Below the pieces are notes generated by a model. That model made no database searches. It worked only from the letters and a program-made list of their open reading frames with translations, and had not been told where the DNA came from. A stretch of 11,645 nt of DNA from Flavobacterium sp. (lineage in GTDB: Bacteria > Bacteroidota > Bacteroidia > Flavobacteriales > Flavobacteriaceae), in the NCBI GenBank assembly GCA_024642295.1, contig JAHEBK010000020.1, forward strand, positions 1 to 11,645, given 5' to 3'. The translations under genes were made by a program, and so were the position numbers. The first letter of the stretch is position 1; every line of letters starts with the position of its first letter. Below, in pieces: positions 1 to 8,070 of this stretch.

Positions 1-34
1 GCCTCAGTTTTGAGACGGCTTCTTTTTTGTTTTT
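1..34 (+). terminator. Rho-independent terminator, left arm cut by window edge
   Basis: Bases 3-6 (CTCA) pair with 11-14 (TGAG) around a GTTT loop, and G1 pairs with C16 across a C/A mismatch. The right arm continues as GGCT (17-20), whose partner would lie outside the window. A T-rich tract follows (20-34). On the plus strand this is hairpin plus T run, so it probably ends a convergent plus-strand gene to the left. On the minus strand it begins right after the lysA stop and is preceded by an A-rich stretch, so it may also serve lysA as a bidirectional terminator. The missing left arm limits certainty. Confidence 0.55.
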
Positions 35-1253
35 ATTGAGCATTAGCTATTTGAGGTAAACCTATTTGACCTTTTATTAAGTCTTCAAAGGTTTCATGTG
101 CACGAATAAGATGTCCTTGACCGTTCATCCATAAAACTTCGGCTGGTTTATATCTTGAGTTGTAATTAGATGCCATTGAGAAGCAATATGCTCCTGCATT
201 TCTAAAACTTAAAATATCGCCTTCATTTATTTCTGAAATCCTACGGTTGTTAGCAAATGTATCTGTTTCACAAATATATCCTACCACAGAATAGAAGCGT
301 TCTTTTCCTTTTGGATTAGAAATGTTTTCAATATGGTGTGACGAACCATAAAACATTGGACGGATTAAATGGTTAAAACCACTGTCAATACCTGCAAAAA
401 CAGTTGATGTTGTTTGTTTAACAACATTAACTTTAGCTAGAAAATAACCAGCTTCACTCACCAAGAATTTTCCTGGTTCAAAGATTAAGGTTAAGTTTTT
501 ACCGTATTCTGTACAAAACTCATTGAATCGTTTGGATAATTTTTTTCCTAATTCTTCTATATCCGTTTCTATATCGTCTTTTTTGTAAGGAACTTTAAAC
601 CCGCTTCCAAAATCTAAAAATTCTAAGTCTTTAAAGTGTCTTGCAGCGTCAAATAAGATTTCGGCAGCATATAAGAATACTTCAATGTCTAAAATATCAG
701 ATCCAGTGTGCATGTGTATTCCTACGATGTTCATTTTTGTATTTTCAACAATACGAACAAGATGTGGCAATTGGTGTACTGAGATACCAAATTTACTATC
801 AATATGTCCTACAGAAATGTTAGCATTTCCACCCGCCATTACGTGAGGATTGATACGAATACAAACAGGAACATTTGGATGTTTGGCTCCAAATTGTTCT
901 AGTATTGAAAGGTTGTCAATATTGATTTGAACACCTAGTGCATTTACTTCTTCGATTTCTTCTAGAGATACTCCATTTGGTGTGTAAAATATACGCTCTG
1001 GAGAATATCCTGCATGAAGTCCTAATTGTACTTCTTGTATAGAAACGGTATCCAATCCTGAACCCATTCCTTCTAGTAATTGAAGAATCGCAACGTTAGA
1101 TAATGCTTTCATTGCGTAATTGATGCGCAGTTTTTCTACTTTAGAGAAAGCTTTAGTTAATCTATTGTATTGTGATTTTATTTTTTCGGCATCATACACA
1201 TATAGCGGACTGCCAAATTGTTCTGAAAGTTGAAGTAAGTCTTTTGGTTGCAT
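33..1253 (-). CDS. lysA: Diaminopimelate decarboxylase (LysA)
   Basis: LysA is a cytoplasmic PLP enzyme that decarboxylates meso-2,6-diaminopimelate to L-lysine, the last step of the DAP pathway. The 406-residue length is normal for Bacteroidetes LysA. An alanine-racemase-like TIM barrel spans about residues 20-280, and a C-terminal beta domain follows. Visible motifs: the PLP lysine K49 in YAMKA; HIDSKFG (150-156); HMHTGS (180-185); the glycine-rich phosphate loop DFGSGFK (214-220); EPGK (259-262, EPGR in many homologues); and the active-site cysteine motif CETD (328-331), which completes the partner subunit's active site in dimers. The ATG is supported by a promoter 15 bases upstream and by typical N-terminal alignment. 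It lies downstream of gltBD on the same strand but is separated by a terminator and 418 bases, so it is probably transcribed alone. The GSG and EPGK variants look like the lineage's normal form (from memory). Confidence 0.96.
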   Translation of the reverse strand: MQPKDLLQLSEQFGSPLYVYDAEKIKSQYNRLTKAFSKVEKLRINYAMKALSNVAILQLLEGMGSGLDTVSIQEVQLGLHAGYSPERIFYTPNGVSLEEIEEVNALGVQINIDNLSILEQFGAKHPNVPVCIRINPHVMAGGNANISVGHIDSKFGISVHQLPHLVRIVENTKMNIVGIHMHTGSDILDIEVFLYAAEILFDAARHFKDLEFLDFGSGFKVPYKKDDIETDIEELGKKLSKRFNEFCTEYGKNLTLIFEPGKFLVSEAGYFLAKVNVVKQTTSTVFAGIDSGFNHLIRPMFYGSSHHIENISNPKGKERFYSVVGYICETDTFANNRRISEINEGDILSFRNAGAYCFSMASNYNSRYKPAEVLWMNGQGHLIRAHETFEDLIKGQIGLPQIANAQ

Positions 1254-1268
1254 TTAAATTTTTTTAAG

Positions 1269-1298
1269 CAAATTTATTATTCTTTATTGGTTTTACAA
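1269..1298 (-). promoter_or_regulatory. Putative lysA promoter (TTG-N19-TAAATTTG)
   Basis: Read on the minus strand, TTG (1298-1296) is followed after 19 bases by TAAATTTG (1276-1269). This is an exact match to the Bacteroidetes/Flavobacterium sigma-A consensus TTG, 17-23 bases, TAnnTTTG. Transcription would start about 6-8 bases further on, leaving a leader of roughly 8-10 bases before the lysA ATG, which is A/T-rich with no Shine-Dalgarno sequence. This is the best-formed promoter on the minus strand of the window. Confidence 0.6.
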
Positions 1299-1363
1299 TG
1301 AAAATCAGCAATTCTAACAAAATATAACAAAATGTTTGTTTTGTAATAACTGTAGCATGAAAT

Positions 1364-1478
1364 GGGTGAGGGATAGTAGTGGAAAGCCCACAGTTGCTGA
1401 AGCGATAGCGGAAGTAACGAGGACTTGTAACGAATAGCCCGACCCAGTTGTAACGATAGTGGAAACTGGGGCACCTCC
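1364..1478. repeat. GC-rich intergenic element with internal repeats and hairpin
   Basis: This segment is 61 G/C of 115 bases (53%, hand count) in strongly AT-rich flanks. It contains three related copies of GATAG-(n)-GGAAA: 1372-1385 (with two extra bases), 1404-1414 and 1455-1465. It also has two exact copies of TTGTAACGA (1425-1433, 1448-1456), plus a shorter GTAACGA (1414-1420). CCCAGTT (1443-1449) and AACTGGG (1464-1470) form a 7-bp stem with a 14-base loop, and GGTG (1365-1368) could pair with CACC (1472-1475) to close the unit. From memory, very similar sequence recurs between genes in Flavobacterium genomes; I could not verify this. It could be a non-autonomous mobile repeat or a structured RNA. 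A 65-codon minus-strand open frame crosses it but looks spurious. Confidence 0.55.
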
Positions 1479-1619
1479 TAATAATTAAAATTATGATTTG
1501 AGATTGTTGATAAATGATTTTTGATTGAATATTTGGGGATACTTAGACAAATCTCTTTTTAAATTATTAACCAAAAAAAATCAAAAACCACAATTCGTTA
1601 TTCCTTAATCAGAAATCAA
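1479..1619. other. AT-rich gltD-lysA spacer with degenerate GATTT-type repeats
   Basis: This stretch lies between the GC-rich element and the gltD terminator. It contains loosely repeated GATT words (for example at 1495-1500, 1502-1505, 1517-1522 and 1523-1526), long A runs, and their complement-like AATCA words near 1606-1618. I see no gene, tRNA or convincing regulatory site. Similar degenerate words are, from memory, common in Flavobacterium intergenic DNA. Confidence 0.35.
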
Positions 1620-1651
1620 AAAGGGCTGTCTAAATGAATAGACAGCCCTTT
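1620..1651 (-). terminator. gltBD terminator (13-bp perfect stem)
   Basis: AAAGGGCTGTCTA (1620-1632) and TAGACAGCCCTTT (1639-1651) form a perfect 13-bp stem with a 6-base loop (1633-1638). On the minus strand it begins 20 bases after the gltD stop, and the descending arm runs into TTTTTGATTTC, a U-rich tail. This fits an intrinsic terminator for the gltBD operon and separates it from lysA. The plus-strand T tail is weaker. Confidence 0.8.
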
Positions 1652-1671
1652 GTAACTATTATTTTATTGGA

Positions 1672-3132
1672 TTATACTCCTGGTAAATCACCACCTTCTT
1701 TAGTAGGAAGATTTGTTGTTCCCATTAAGTATAAATCTACTGCTCTTGCAGCTTCACGACCTTCAGAAATTGCCCAAACAATTAATGATTGTCCTCTGCG
1801 CATATCTCCAGCAGCAAAAATGTTAGGTACATTCGTTTGGTACTTACCATATTCTGCTTTATAGTTTGAACGAGCGTCTTTTTCGATTCCTAATTGATCA
1901 GCTAAAGTACTTTCTGGACCTGTAAATCCTAAAGCTAATAATGCTAAATCACAAGGCCAAGTTTTCTCAGACCCTGCAACTTCAATTAATTCTGGACGTT
2001 GTCCTGGAACGATTTTCCACTCTACATTTACCGTTTTAAGAGCAGTTAATTTACCATTGGCATCTTTTATGAACTCTTTGGTGTTAATCAACCAGTTTCT
2101 TTGAGCACCTTCTTTGTGAGAAGAAGATGTTTTTAATTGTAGTGGCCAATATGGCCAAGGAGTTGTTTCGCTTCTTCCTACTGGAGGTTTTGGCATAATC
2201 TCGAAGTTAGTTACTGATTTTGCTCCGTGACGGTTTGATGTACCAACACAGTCAGAACCTGTATCTCCACCACCAATTACGATAACATCTTTACCAGTTG
2301 CTAAAACTTGATTTTCGATTTTTTCTCCAAAAACAACTTTTGTTTGTTGTGTTAAGAAGTCCATTGCTTGAACTACTCCGTCTGCATCAGCACCTGGAGT
2401 TGGTAAACCTCTTCTTTCAGTAGCACCACCACAAAGTACGATTGAATCGAACGCTTTTAAGTCATTGATGTCGTAGTTTACACCAACGTTAGTGTTTACT
2501 TTGAAGATGATTCCTTCAGCTTCAAGGATTGCTACACGTCTATCGATAATTCCTTTTTCCATTTTGAAATTAGGAATTCCGTAACGTAGTAAACCTCCAA
2601 TAGCGTTGTCTCTTTCAAAAACAGTTACGGTATGTCCAGCTCTGTTTAATTGTTGAGCAGCTGCTAAACCAGCAGGTCCTGAACCAACAACAGCTACCGT
2701 TTTACCTGTTCTTGTTTTTGGTGGTTGTGGTTTGATCCATCCTTCTGCAAAGGCGCGTTCCACGATATTTTTTTCTATATTTTCTATAGAAATAGGCTCT
2801 GCAATAATTCCTAATACACATGCTTTTTCGCATGGTGCAGGACATAATCGTCCTGTGAACTCAGGAAAGTTATTTGTTGAATGTAGTATCCAAGAGGCTT
2901 TTTGCCATTCACCTTGGTGAACCATGTGGTTAAAATCAGGGATTAAATTCCCTAATGGACATCCACTGTGGCAAAATGGAATACCACAATCCATACAACG
3001 TGATCCTTGTTCTGTAATTTCAGCTTCACTCAAAGGAACTGTAAATTCTTTATAATGCCCTACACGCTCTTTAACTGCAGTGTATGATTCATCTTTTCTT
3101 TCGAATTCTTTAAAACCTGTTACTTTTCCCAT
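1672..3132 (-). CDS. gltD: Glutamate synthase (NADPH) small subunit
   Basis: GltD is the beta subunit of bacterial glutamate synthase. It oxidises NADPH on FAD and passes electrons through 4Fe-4S clusters to GltB, which makes glutamate from glutamine and 2-oxoglutarate. The 486 residues match the family. Order of parts: an N-terminal Fe-S domain with cysteines C46, C49, C54 and C58 and a second group C97, C101, C105; the FAD Rossmann motif VGSGPAG (149-155); the NADPH-binding motif GGGDTGSDC (287-295); and the C-terminal FAD contact IFAAGDMRRGQSL (438-450). No key residue appears to be missing. The ATG lies 4 bases after the gltB stop, so the two genes are surely co-transcribed and probably translationally coupled. 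A strong terminator follows. Related small-subunit-like oxidoreductases exist, but adjacency to gltB settles the identity. Confidence 0.97.
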   Translation of the reverse strand: MGKVTGFKEFERKDESYTAVKERVGHYKEFTVPLSEAEITEQGSRCMDCGIPFCHSGCPLGNLIPDFNHMVHQGEWQKASWILHSTNNFPEFTGRLCPAPCEKACVLGIIAEPISIENIEKNIVERAFAEGWIKPQPPKTRTGKTVAVVGSGPAGLAAAQQLNRAGHTVTVFERDNAIGGLLRYGIPNFKMEKGIIDRRVAILEAEGIIFKVNTNVGVNYDINDLKAFDSIVLCGGATERRGLPTPGADADGVVQAMDFLTQQTKVVFGEKIENQVLATGKDVIVIGGGDTGSDCVGTSNRHGAKSVTNFEIMPKPPVGRSETTPWPYWPLQLKTSSSHKEGAQRNWLINTKEFIKDANGKLTALKTVNVEWKIVPGQRPELIEVAGSEKTWPCDLALLALGFTGPESTLADQLGIEKDARSNYKAEYGKYQTNVPNIFAAGDMRRGQSLIVWAISEGREAARAVDLYLMGTTNLPTKEGGDLPGV

Positions 3133-3136
3133 TGTA

Positions 3137-6100
3137 TTATGCTGTTAATTCTTCTACCATTTGTACTTCTGTCTCCAAACGCTTCAATGCTTTTTTGTAC
3201 TCAGTTGGCATTACTTTTACAAAATTGTTTAAGCTAGCGTCCCAATCATTCAATAAATCAGTACCTCTACTACTGTTTGTGTAGCGTACATGTTTTTGAA
3301 TCAATTGTTTCAATTCGTCTGCTTCATTACCTTCTACAGTCTCGAATTCGATTGTTTCTGTGTTGCATAAACCATTTACGAATTTATGCTCTGGGTCGTA
3401 GATATATGCGATACCACCGCTCATACCTGCCGCAAAGTTACGTCCAGTACCTCCTAAAACGACTACTTTACCTCCAGTCATGTATTCACAACCGTGATCT
3501 CCCACACCTTCAACAACTGCTGTAGCCCCTGAGTTACGAACTGCAAAACGCTCTCCTGCTATACCATTGATATATGCTTCTCCTTCGATTGCACCAAACA
3601 GACAAACATTTCCAACAATGATATTGTTCTCAGCTATAAAAGTGGCATTAGCTGGTTTTTTTACGATTAATTTGGCTCCAGATAATCCTTTACCTAAATA
3701 ATCATTGGTATTACCTTCTACAGTAAATGTTAAACCGTGTGCACTAAAGGCTCCTAAACTTTGTCCAGCAGAACCTGTAAAGTTAATGTTTAAGGTGTCT
3801 TCTGGTAAACCTAAGTGACCGTATATTTTTGAAATTTCGTTACTAACAATAGCACCAACTGAACGGTTGATATTGCTAATAGGGTATTCCAAAGTCATTT
3901 GTTCTTTTCTGTATAAAGCACGGTGAGAATCTTTTAGGATTTGGAAATCCAATACGTTATCTAATCCGTGGTCTTGTTTCTCTGTGTTTCTTACGGTTAA
4001 ATACTTGTAAGTATCAGGTCTGTGTAAAATTGAAGATAAATCTAAACCTCTTGCTTTATAATGTGTAATGGCTTTGTTTGAATTGATTTTGTGTGTTTGA
4101 CCAATCATTTCTTCCATCGTTCTGAATCCAAGTTGCGCCATGATACCTCTTAACTCTTCTGCTACATAGTAGAAGAAGTTAATTACGTGCTCAGGAGTTC
4201 CTTTGAAATTCTTGCGTAATTCTTTATCTTGTGTTGCAATACCTACTGGACAAGTATTCAAGTGACACTTACGCATCATAATACATCCAGAAGCTACAAG
4301 TGGAGCAGTTGCAAAACCAAATTCTTCAGCACCTAATAAAGCTGCGATAGCTACGTCACGACCCGTTTTTAATTGTCCGTCACATTCTACAACAATACGG
4401 CTTCTTAAGTTGTTTAATACTAAAGTTTGTTGTGCTTCAGCCAATCCAAGTTCCCAAGGAAGACCTGCGTGTTTTAATGAAGTTAAAGGAGAAGCTCCAG
4501 TACCACCATCGTAACCTGCAATTAATACTACGTCTGCTTTTGCTTTAGCAACACCAGCAGCAATCGTTCCAACACCTACTTCAGATACTAATTTCACGTT
4601 GATACGTGCTTCTCTGTTCGCGTTTTTCAAGTCAAAGATTAATTGCGCTAAATCCTCGATTGAATAAATATCGTGGTGTGGTGGTGGCGAAATCAAACCT
4701 ACGAAAGGGGTTGAGTTACGAGCCGATGCAATCCAAGGTAATACTTTTTCCCCTGGTAATTGTCCACCTTCTCCAGGCTTAGCACCTTGAGCCATTTTTA
4801 TTTGAATTTCTTTTGCACTAGATAAGTAGTGAGAAGTAACTCCAAAACGTCCAGAAGCTACTTGCTTAATCGCTGAGTTGCGACTGTCACCATTTACATC
4901 AGGTTGGAAACGTTTTCTATCTTCTCCCCCTTCTCCTGAATTGGATTTACCTCCAATACGGTTCATAGCTATGGCTAGGTTTTCGTGTGCTTCTCTAGAA
5001 ATAGACCCGTAAGACATCGCACCTGTTTTGAAACGTTTTACGATATCAGTCCATGGTTCTACTTCGTCTAATGGAATAGGATCTAAGTTGTCAAATTCGA
5101 ATAAACCACGGATGGTCATTAAATTTTTAGCCTGATCATTTACCGTTTTTGCATAAACATCATAGCTATCTTGATCACTTAAACGTACTGCTTGCTGTAA
5201 TTTAGCAATAGTAGTTGGGTTGAACATATGTCTTTCCCCGTTACGTCTCCATCTGTACTCTCCACCAATGTTTAATCCTAATCTATTAGGGACTAATACG
5301 TCAGGGTAAGCATATTGGTATCTTTCACTAATTTCTTTTTCAATTTCATACAATCCAATACCTTCAATTCTTGAAGCAGTGTAAGGGAAGTATTTTTCAA
5401 CAAACTTAGAGTTGAAACCCACTATTTCAAAAATTTGAGAACCTCTGTACGAGTGTAAAGTCGAGATTCCAATTTTGTTCATGATTTTTAGAATTCCAGA
5501 GCCAATCGCTTTATTGAAGTTATCAACTGCTTTTTGTTCACTAATACCAGTAATGAATCCTTCTGTTACTTGCAAACGAATGATTTCGTTAACCATATAA
5601 GGGTTAATTGCACTTGCACCATAGCCAAATAAAGTGGCAAAATGATGTGGTTCACGTGGCTCAGCTGATTCAATAATGATATCAAAATAAGAACGCTTAC
5701 GCAAACGGTTCATTTGGTGGTGAACATAAGAACAAGCTAATAAAGCTGGAATTGGAGCGAATTCTTTATTAACACCTCTATCTGATAAGATAATAATGTT
5801 TGTTCCTCTTTCAACCGCTTTAGTAATTTTGATAATAATGTCCTCTAAAGCATTTTCAAGACCGTTTAATCCTTTTGATTTTGGGTACAAAATCTCAACA
5901 GTTTCAGCTTTGAAATTATCGATAGAGATATTTCTAATTTTCTCTAAATCATCATTAGAGATAACAGGATTTTGAATTCTTAATTTTCTACATTGTTTGC
6001 TAGAAATATCAAATATATTTCTGTCTTGACCTAATGCTAAACTAATATCAGTTACAATTTCTTCACGAATACCATCCAATGGAGGGTTGGTAACTTGAGC

Positions 6101-7651
6101 GAATAATTGTTTGAAATAGTTAGGAATTAATTGTGGTCTATCTGATAATACCGCTAGAGGAGTATCGATACCCATTGAACCCAAAGCTTCTTTTCCAGCT
6201 TGAGCCATTGGGGTAATCATATCTTGAATATCTTCTAATGTATAGTTGAATAAACGCTCTCTAGTTTTTAAATCGATAGTTTCAATAGGACAAGCTTTAG
6301 ATGTAGTAGGTACATCTTTCAAGTTCAAACGGTATTGTTTTAACCATTCTTGATAAGGTCTTTCAGAAACAATTTTGCTTTTAATTTCCTCATCATTAAT
6401 GATACGTCCTTTATTCATATCAACCAAGAACATTTTCCCTGGTTCTAGTCTACCATGGCTTTCTACATCTTCTGGAGCTACTTCTACAACACCAATTTCT
6501 GATGCCATAATTAATTTTCCACTTTTTGTAACTGTATAACGAGAAGGTCTTAAACCATTACGATCTAATAAAGCTCCCACATAATCACCATCAGAGAAAG
6601 GCACAGAAGCAGGTCCGTCCCAAGGTTCCATGATACAAGCGTTGTATTCATAGAATGCTTTTCTTTCTTCAGACATGGTTTTGTGTTTTTCCCATGCTTC
6701 TGGAATCATCATCATCATTACTTCAGGTAATGACCTTCCAGTATGTGTTAATAATTCAACTACCATATCCATAGAAGCAGAATCTGATTTTCCAGGTAAA
6801 ATGATAGGGAATAATTTTTCTATTTGTGGTCCAAAGACATCACTTTTCATGATTTCTTCACGAACACGCATTCTACTTACGTTACCACGTAGTGTATTAA
6901 TCTCACCGTTTTGACACATGTATCTAAAAGGTTGCGATAATTCCCATGTAGGCATTGTGTTAGTAGAGAAACGTTGGTGTACCAAAGCCAAACGAGTCAC
7001 CAAATCCGTTTGTTGTAAGTCTGTATAGTAAGGACCAATATCTTCAGGCATAATAATACCTTTATATATTAAGGTAGTAGTAGAGAAACTTGGTACGTAA
7101 AAATATGAACTTTGAGATATTTTTGAATTAGCGATTGTGTGCTCAGTAATTTTACGTGCAGCATACAATTTTGCCTTGAAAACGGCTTCGTCAATAGCGT
7201 CCTTTTTACCAACAAAAACTTGTTCGATAGATGGCTCAGATGCAAGTGCAATTTCACCTAACTGAGAAGAATCAACAGGTACTTCTCTCCATCCTAAAAC
7301 AGAAAGCCCTTGTTCATTAATCTCTTTTTCGAATATTTCTTTACAGTAAACGTACTGATTTTTGATTTTAGGTAAAAATACCATCCCAACTGCATATTCA
7401 CGTGCAGCAGGTAATTTGAAATCACAAACTCTATTGAAGTATTCGTGAGGAATGTCAATCAAAAGTCCAGCTCCATCTCCTGTTTTTCCGTCAGCACTTA
7501 CACCACCACGGTGCTCTAGTTTTACTAGAATTTCTAATGCGTCGTGTATAATTTGATTTGTTTTCTCACCTTTAAGGTTACAAATAAAACCAGCTCCACA
7601 ATTTTCATGCTCAAATTCTGGCAAATAAAGGCCTTGTTCTTTAAGTTTCAT
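3137..7651 (-). CDS. gltB: Glutamate synthase (NADPH) large subunit
   Basis: GltB is the catalytic alpha subunit of GOGAT: it hydrolyses glutamine, channels ammonia and reductively aminates 2-oxoglutarate. At 1504 residues it is full length. Domains in order: a class II glutamine amidotransferase whose nucleophile is C18 (ENCGAGF), implying removal of a 17-residue propeptide, with EHRGG (46-50) and [10 protein letters not shown] (248-257); a central linking domain (about 465-790); the FMN-binding synthase barrel (about 850-1200) with [11 protein letters not shown] (880-890), GEGGQLPG (960-967) and [11 protein letters not shown] (1045-1055); the 3Fe-4S cysteines C1123, C1129 and C1134; and the C-terminal GXGXG beta-helix (about 1260-1440). 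The methionine run 313-316 lies in the amidotransferase domain and gives the ATCATCATCATCAT string near 6705. It is first in the operon, followed 4 bases later by gltD. Confidence 0.98.
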   Translation of the reverse strand: MKLKEQGLYLPEFEHENCGAGFICNLKGEKTNQIIHDALEILVKLEHRGGVSADGKTGDGAGLLIDIPHEYFNRVCDFKLPAAREYAVGMVFLPKIKNQYVYCKEIFEKEINEQGLSVLGWREVPVDSSQLGEIALASEPSIEQVFVGKKDAIDEAVFKAKLYAARKITEHTIANSKISQSSYFYVPSFSTTTLIYKGIIMPEDIGPYYTDLQQTDLVTRLALVHQRFSTNTMPTWELSQPFRYMCQNGEINTLRGNVSRMRVREEIMKSDVFGPQIEKLFPIILPGKSDSASMDMVVELLTHTGRSLPEVMMMMIPEAWEKHKTMSEERKAFYEYNACIMEPWDGPASVPFSDGDYVGALLDRNGLRPSRYTVTKSGKLIMASEIGVVEVAPEDVESHGRLEPGKMFLVDMNKGRIINDEEIKSKIVSERPYQEWLKQYRLNLKDVPTTSKACPIETIDLKTRERLFNYTLEDIQDMITPMAQAGKEALGSMGIDTPLAVLSDRPQLIPNYFKQLFAQVTNPPLDGIREEIVTDISLALGQDRNIFDISSKQCRKLRIQNPVISNDDLEKIRNISIDNFKAETVEILYPKSKGLNGLENALEDIIIKITKAVERGTNIIILSDRGVNKEFAPIPALLACSYVHHQMNRLRKRSYFDIIIESAEPREPHHFATLFGYGASAINPYMVNEIIRLQVTEGFITGISEQKAVDNFNKAIGSGILKIMNKIGISTLHSYRGSQIFEIVGFNSKFVEKYFPYTASRIEGIGLYEIEKEISERYQYAYPDVLVPNRLGLNIGGEYRWRRNGERHMFNPTTIAKLQQAVRLSDQDSYDVYAKTVNDQAKNLMTIRGLFEFDNLDPIPLDEVEPWTDIVKRFKTGAMSYGSISREAHENLAIAMNRIGGKSNSGEGGEDRKRFQPDVNGDSRNSAIKQVASGRFGVTSHYLSSAKEIQIKMAQGAKPGEGGQLPGEKVLPWIASARNSTPFVGLISPPPHHDIYSIEDLAQLIFDLKNANREARINVKLVSEVGVGTIAAGVAKAKADVVLIAGYDGGTGASPLTSLKHAGLPWELGLAEAQQTLVLNNLRSRIVVECDGQLKTGRDVAIAALLGAEEFGFATAPLVASGCIMMRKCHLNTCPVGIATQDKELRKNFKGTPEHVINFFYYVAEELRGIMAQLGFRTMEEMIGQTHKINSNKAITHYKARGLDLSSILHRPDTYKYLTVRNTEKQDHGLDNVLDFQILKDSHRALYRKEQMTLEYPISNINRSVGAIVSNEISKIYGHLGLPEDTLNINFTGSAGQSLGAFSAHGLTFTVEGNTNDYLGKGLSGAKLIVKKPANATFIAENNIIVGNVCLFGAIEGEAYINGIAGERFAVRNSGATAVVEGVGDHGCEYMTGGKVVVLGGTGRNFAAGMSGGIAYIYDPEHKFVNGLCNTETIEFETVEGNEADELKQLIQKHVRYTNSSRGTDLLNDWDASLNNFVKVMPTEYKKALKRLETEVQMVEELTA

Positions 7652-7669
7652 GCTTGATAAATTTTTTTA

Positions 7670-7677
7670 CAAAAATA
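7670..7677 (-). promoter_or_regulatory. Putative gltBD promoter -7 box
   Basis: On the minus strand TATTTTTG (7677-7670) matches TAnnTTTG exactly and ends 18 bases before the gltB ATG. No perfect TTG lies at the -33 position; the nearest is TTC about 20 bases upstream, which would suit a promoter that depends on or is tuned by a regulator. The 18-bp dyad at 7683-7700 occupies the space between the two boxes. Confidence 0.45.
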
Positions 7678-7682
7678 AAGAT

Positions 7683-7700
7683 TTCATTATACATAATGAA
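7683..7700. promoter_or_regulatory. 18-bp perfect dyad in gltB promoter, candidate operator
   Basis: TTCATTAT (7683-7690) and ATAATGAA (7693-7700) are perfect inverted repeats with a 2-base centre (AC). The dyad begins 5 bases upstream of the putative -7 box of gltB, so a bound protein would cover the promoter spacer. Its size and symmetry fit a dimeric helix-turn-helix regulator; which one is unknown. A chance palindrome in AT-rich DNA is possible, though 8 of 8 matched pairs is unusual. Confidence 0.4.
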
Positions 7701-7701
7701 T

Positions 7702-8010
7702 CGAAAACAGCTGGTTAGCTATATTTTTGTAATAAAAGCATAAAATCAAGGGATAATTGTAAATAATTCGGTTTTTCCTTCTTTGTTTTGGTAAATTGAT
7801 AATATTATTTAAAAATAAAAGCTTCATTTGGTTAAATTAGTGAAGTTTTACTCTGGTTATATGCGAAAATTCAATCGTTATAGTAGCTTGAAATTTCTAA
7901 TATTTAATCAATCGTTGATTGAAAATATTGTTTTCTTTTTTTTTAACATTTGTTATGAAATTATTGATTTTAAAATTTTAAAAACGTTTCTCTCTTAGAA
8001 TGTATTTTGT
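7702..8010. other. Divergent gltB-sucC intergenic region with orphan hairpins
   Basis: No convincing protein gene is seen in this AT-rich stretch. Structure present: a TATTTTTG box on the plus strand (7722-7729); a 9-bp inverted repeat with one G-T pair (7818-7826 with 7841-7849, 14-base loop); and a stronger imperfect hairpin at 7899-7929 followed by a T-rich tract at 7931-7944. The last has the shape of a plus-strand terminator, yet no plus-strand gene precedes it here. A small plus-strand RNA of about 200 bases (roughly 7736-7944) would account for all three signals, but this is inference. The T tract may instead be part of the sucC promoter region. Confidence 0.3.
7899..7944 (+). terminator. 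Orphan terminator-like hairpin plus T run
   Basis: AATATTT (7899-7905) pairs with AAATATT (7923-7929), and TCAATC (7908-7913) pairs with GATTGA (7917-7922), with a 2-base bulge (7906-7907) and a GTT loop. A tract of 13 T with one C follows (7931-7944). The outer stem is all A/T, so stability is modest. It lies upstream of sucC and downstream of no recognised gene. Confidence 0.35.
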
Positions 8011-8018
8011 TACTTTTG
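8011..8018 (+). promoter_or_regulatory. Putative sucC promoter -7 box
   Basis: TACTTTTG matches TAnnTTTG exactly. The -33 position has only TTC (7988-7990, 20-base spacer). Transcription would start near 8024-8026, giving a leader of about 45 bases. In that leader TCTGAA (8033-8038) and TTCAGA (8044-8049) can form a small 6-bp hairpin of unknown importance. Confidence 0.5.
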
Positions 8019-8070
8019 TCCCACTTATTTATTCTGAAACAAATTCAGAGTCCAGATAAAAATCTATATT

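Noticed and set aside
641..823. Plus-strand open frame inside lysA
   Set aside because: Antisense shadow of a clearly conserved gene; cysteine/glutamine-rich nonsense composition.
1277..1474. 65-codon minus-strand open frame over the gltD-lysA gap
   Set aside because: It lies across the GC-rich repeat element and AT-rich flank, with no recognisable domain. Its openness is explained by the repeat, and part of it overlaps the lysA promoter region.
1364..1478. CRISPR-like or tRNA interpretation of the repetitive element
   Set aside because: The repeats are short, irregularly spaced and not separated by uniform spacers. No cloverleaf with a T-arm GTTCRA motif can be formed.
1634..1864. Plus-strand open frame starting in the gltBD terminator loop
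   Set aside because: It runs antisense into the conserved gltD 3' end and has no family resemblance.
6705..6720. ATCATCATCATCAT simple repeat in gltB
   Set aside because: It is the methionine run 313-316 and the adjoining isoleucine of the amidotransferase domain, read on the opposite strand; it needs no other explanation.
2732..7257. Other open frames within gltD and gltB (2732-2920, 3277-3525, 6675-6914, 7069-7257)
   Set aside because: All are contained in the well-conserved glutamate synthase genes and show no independent start signals or domains.
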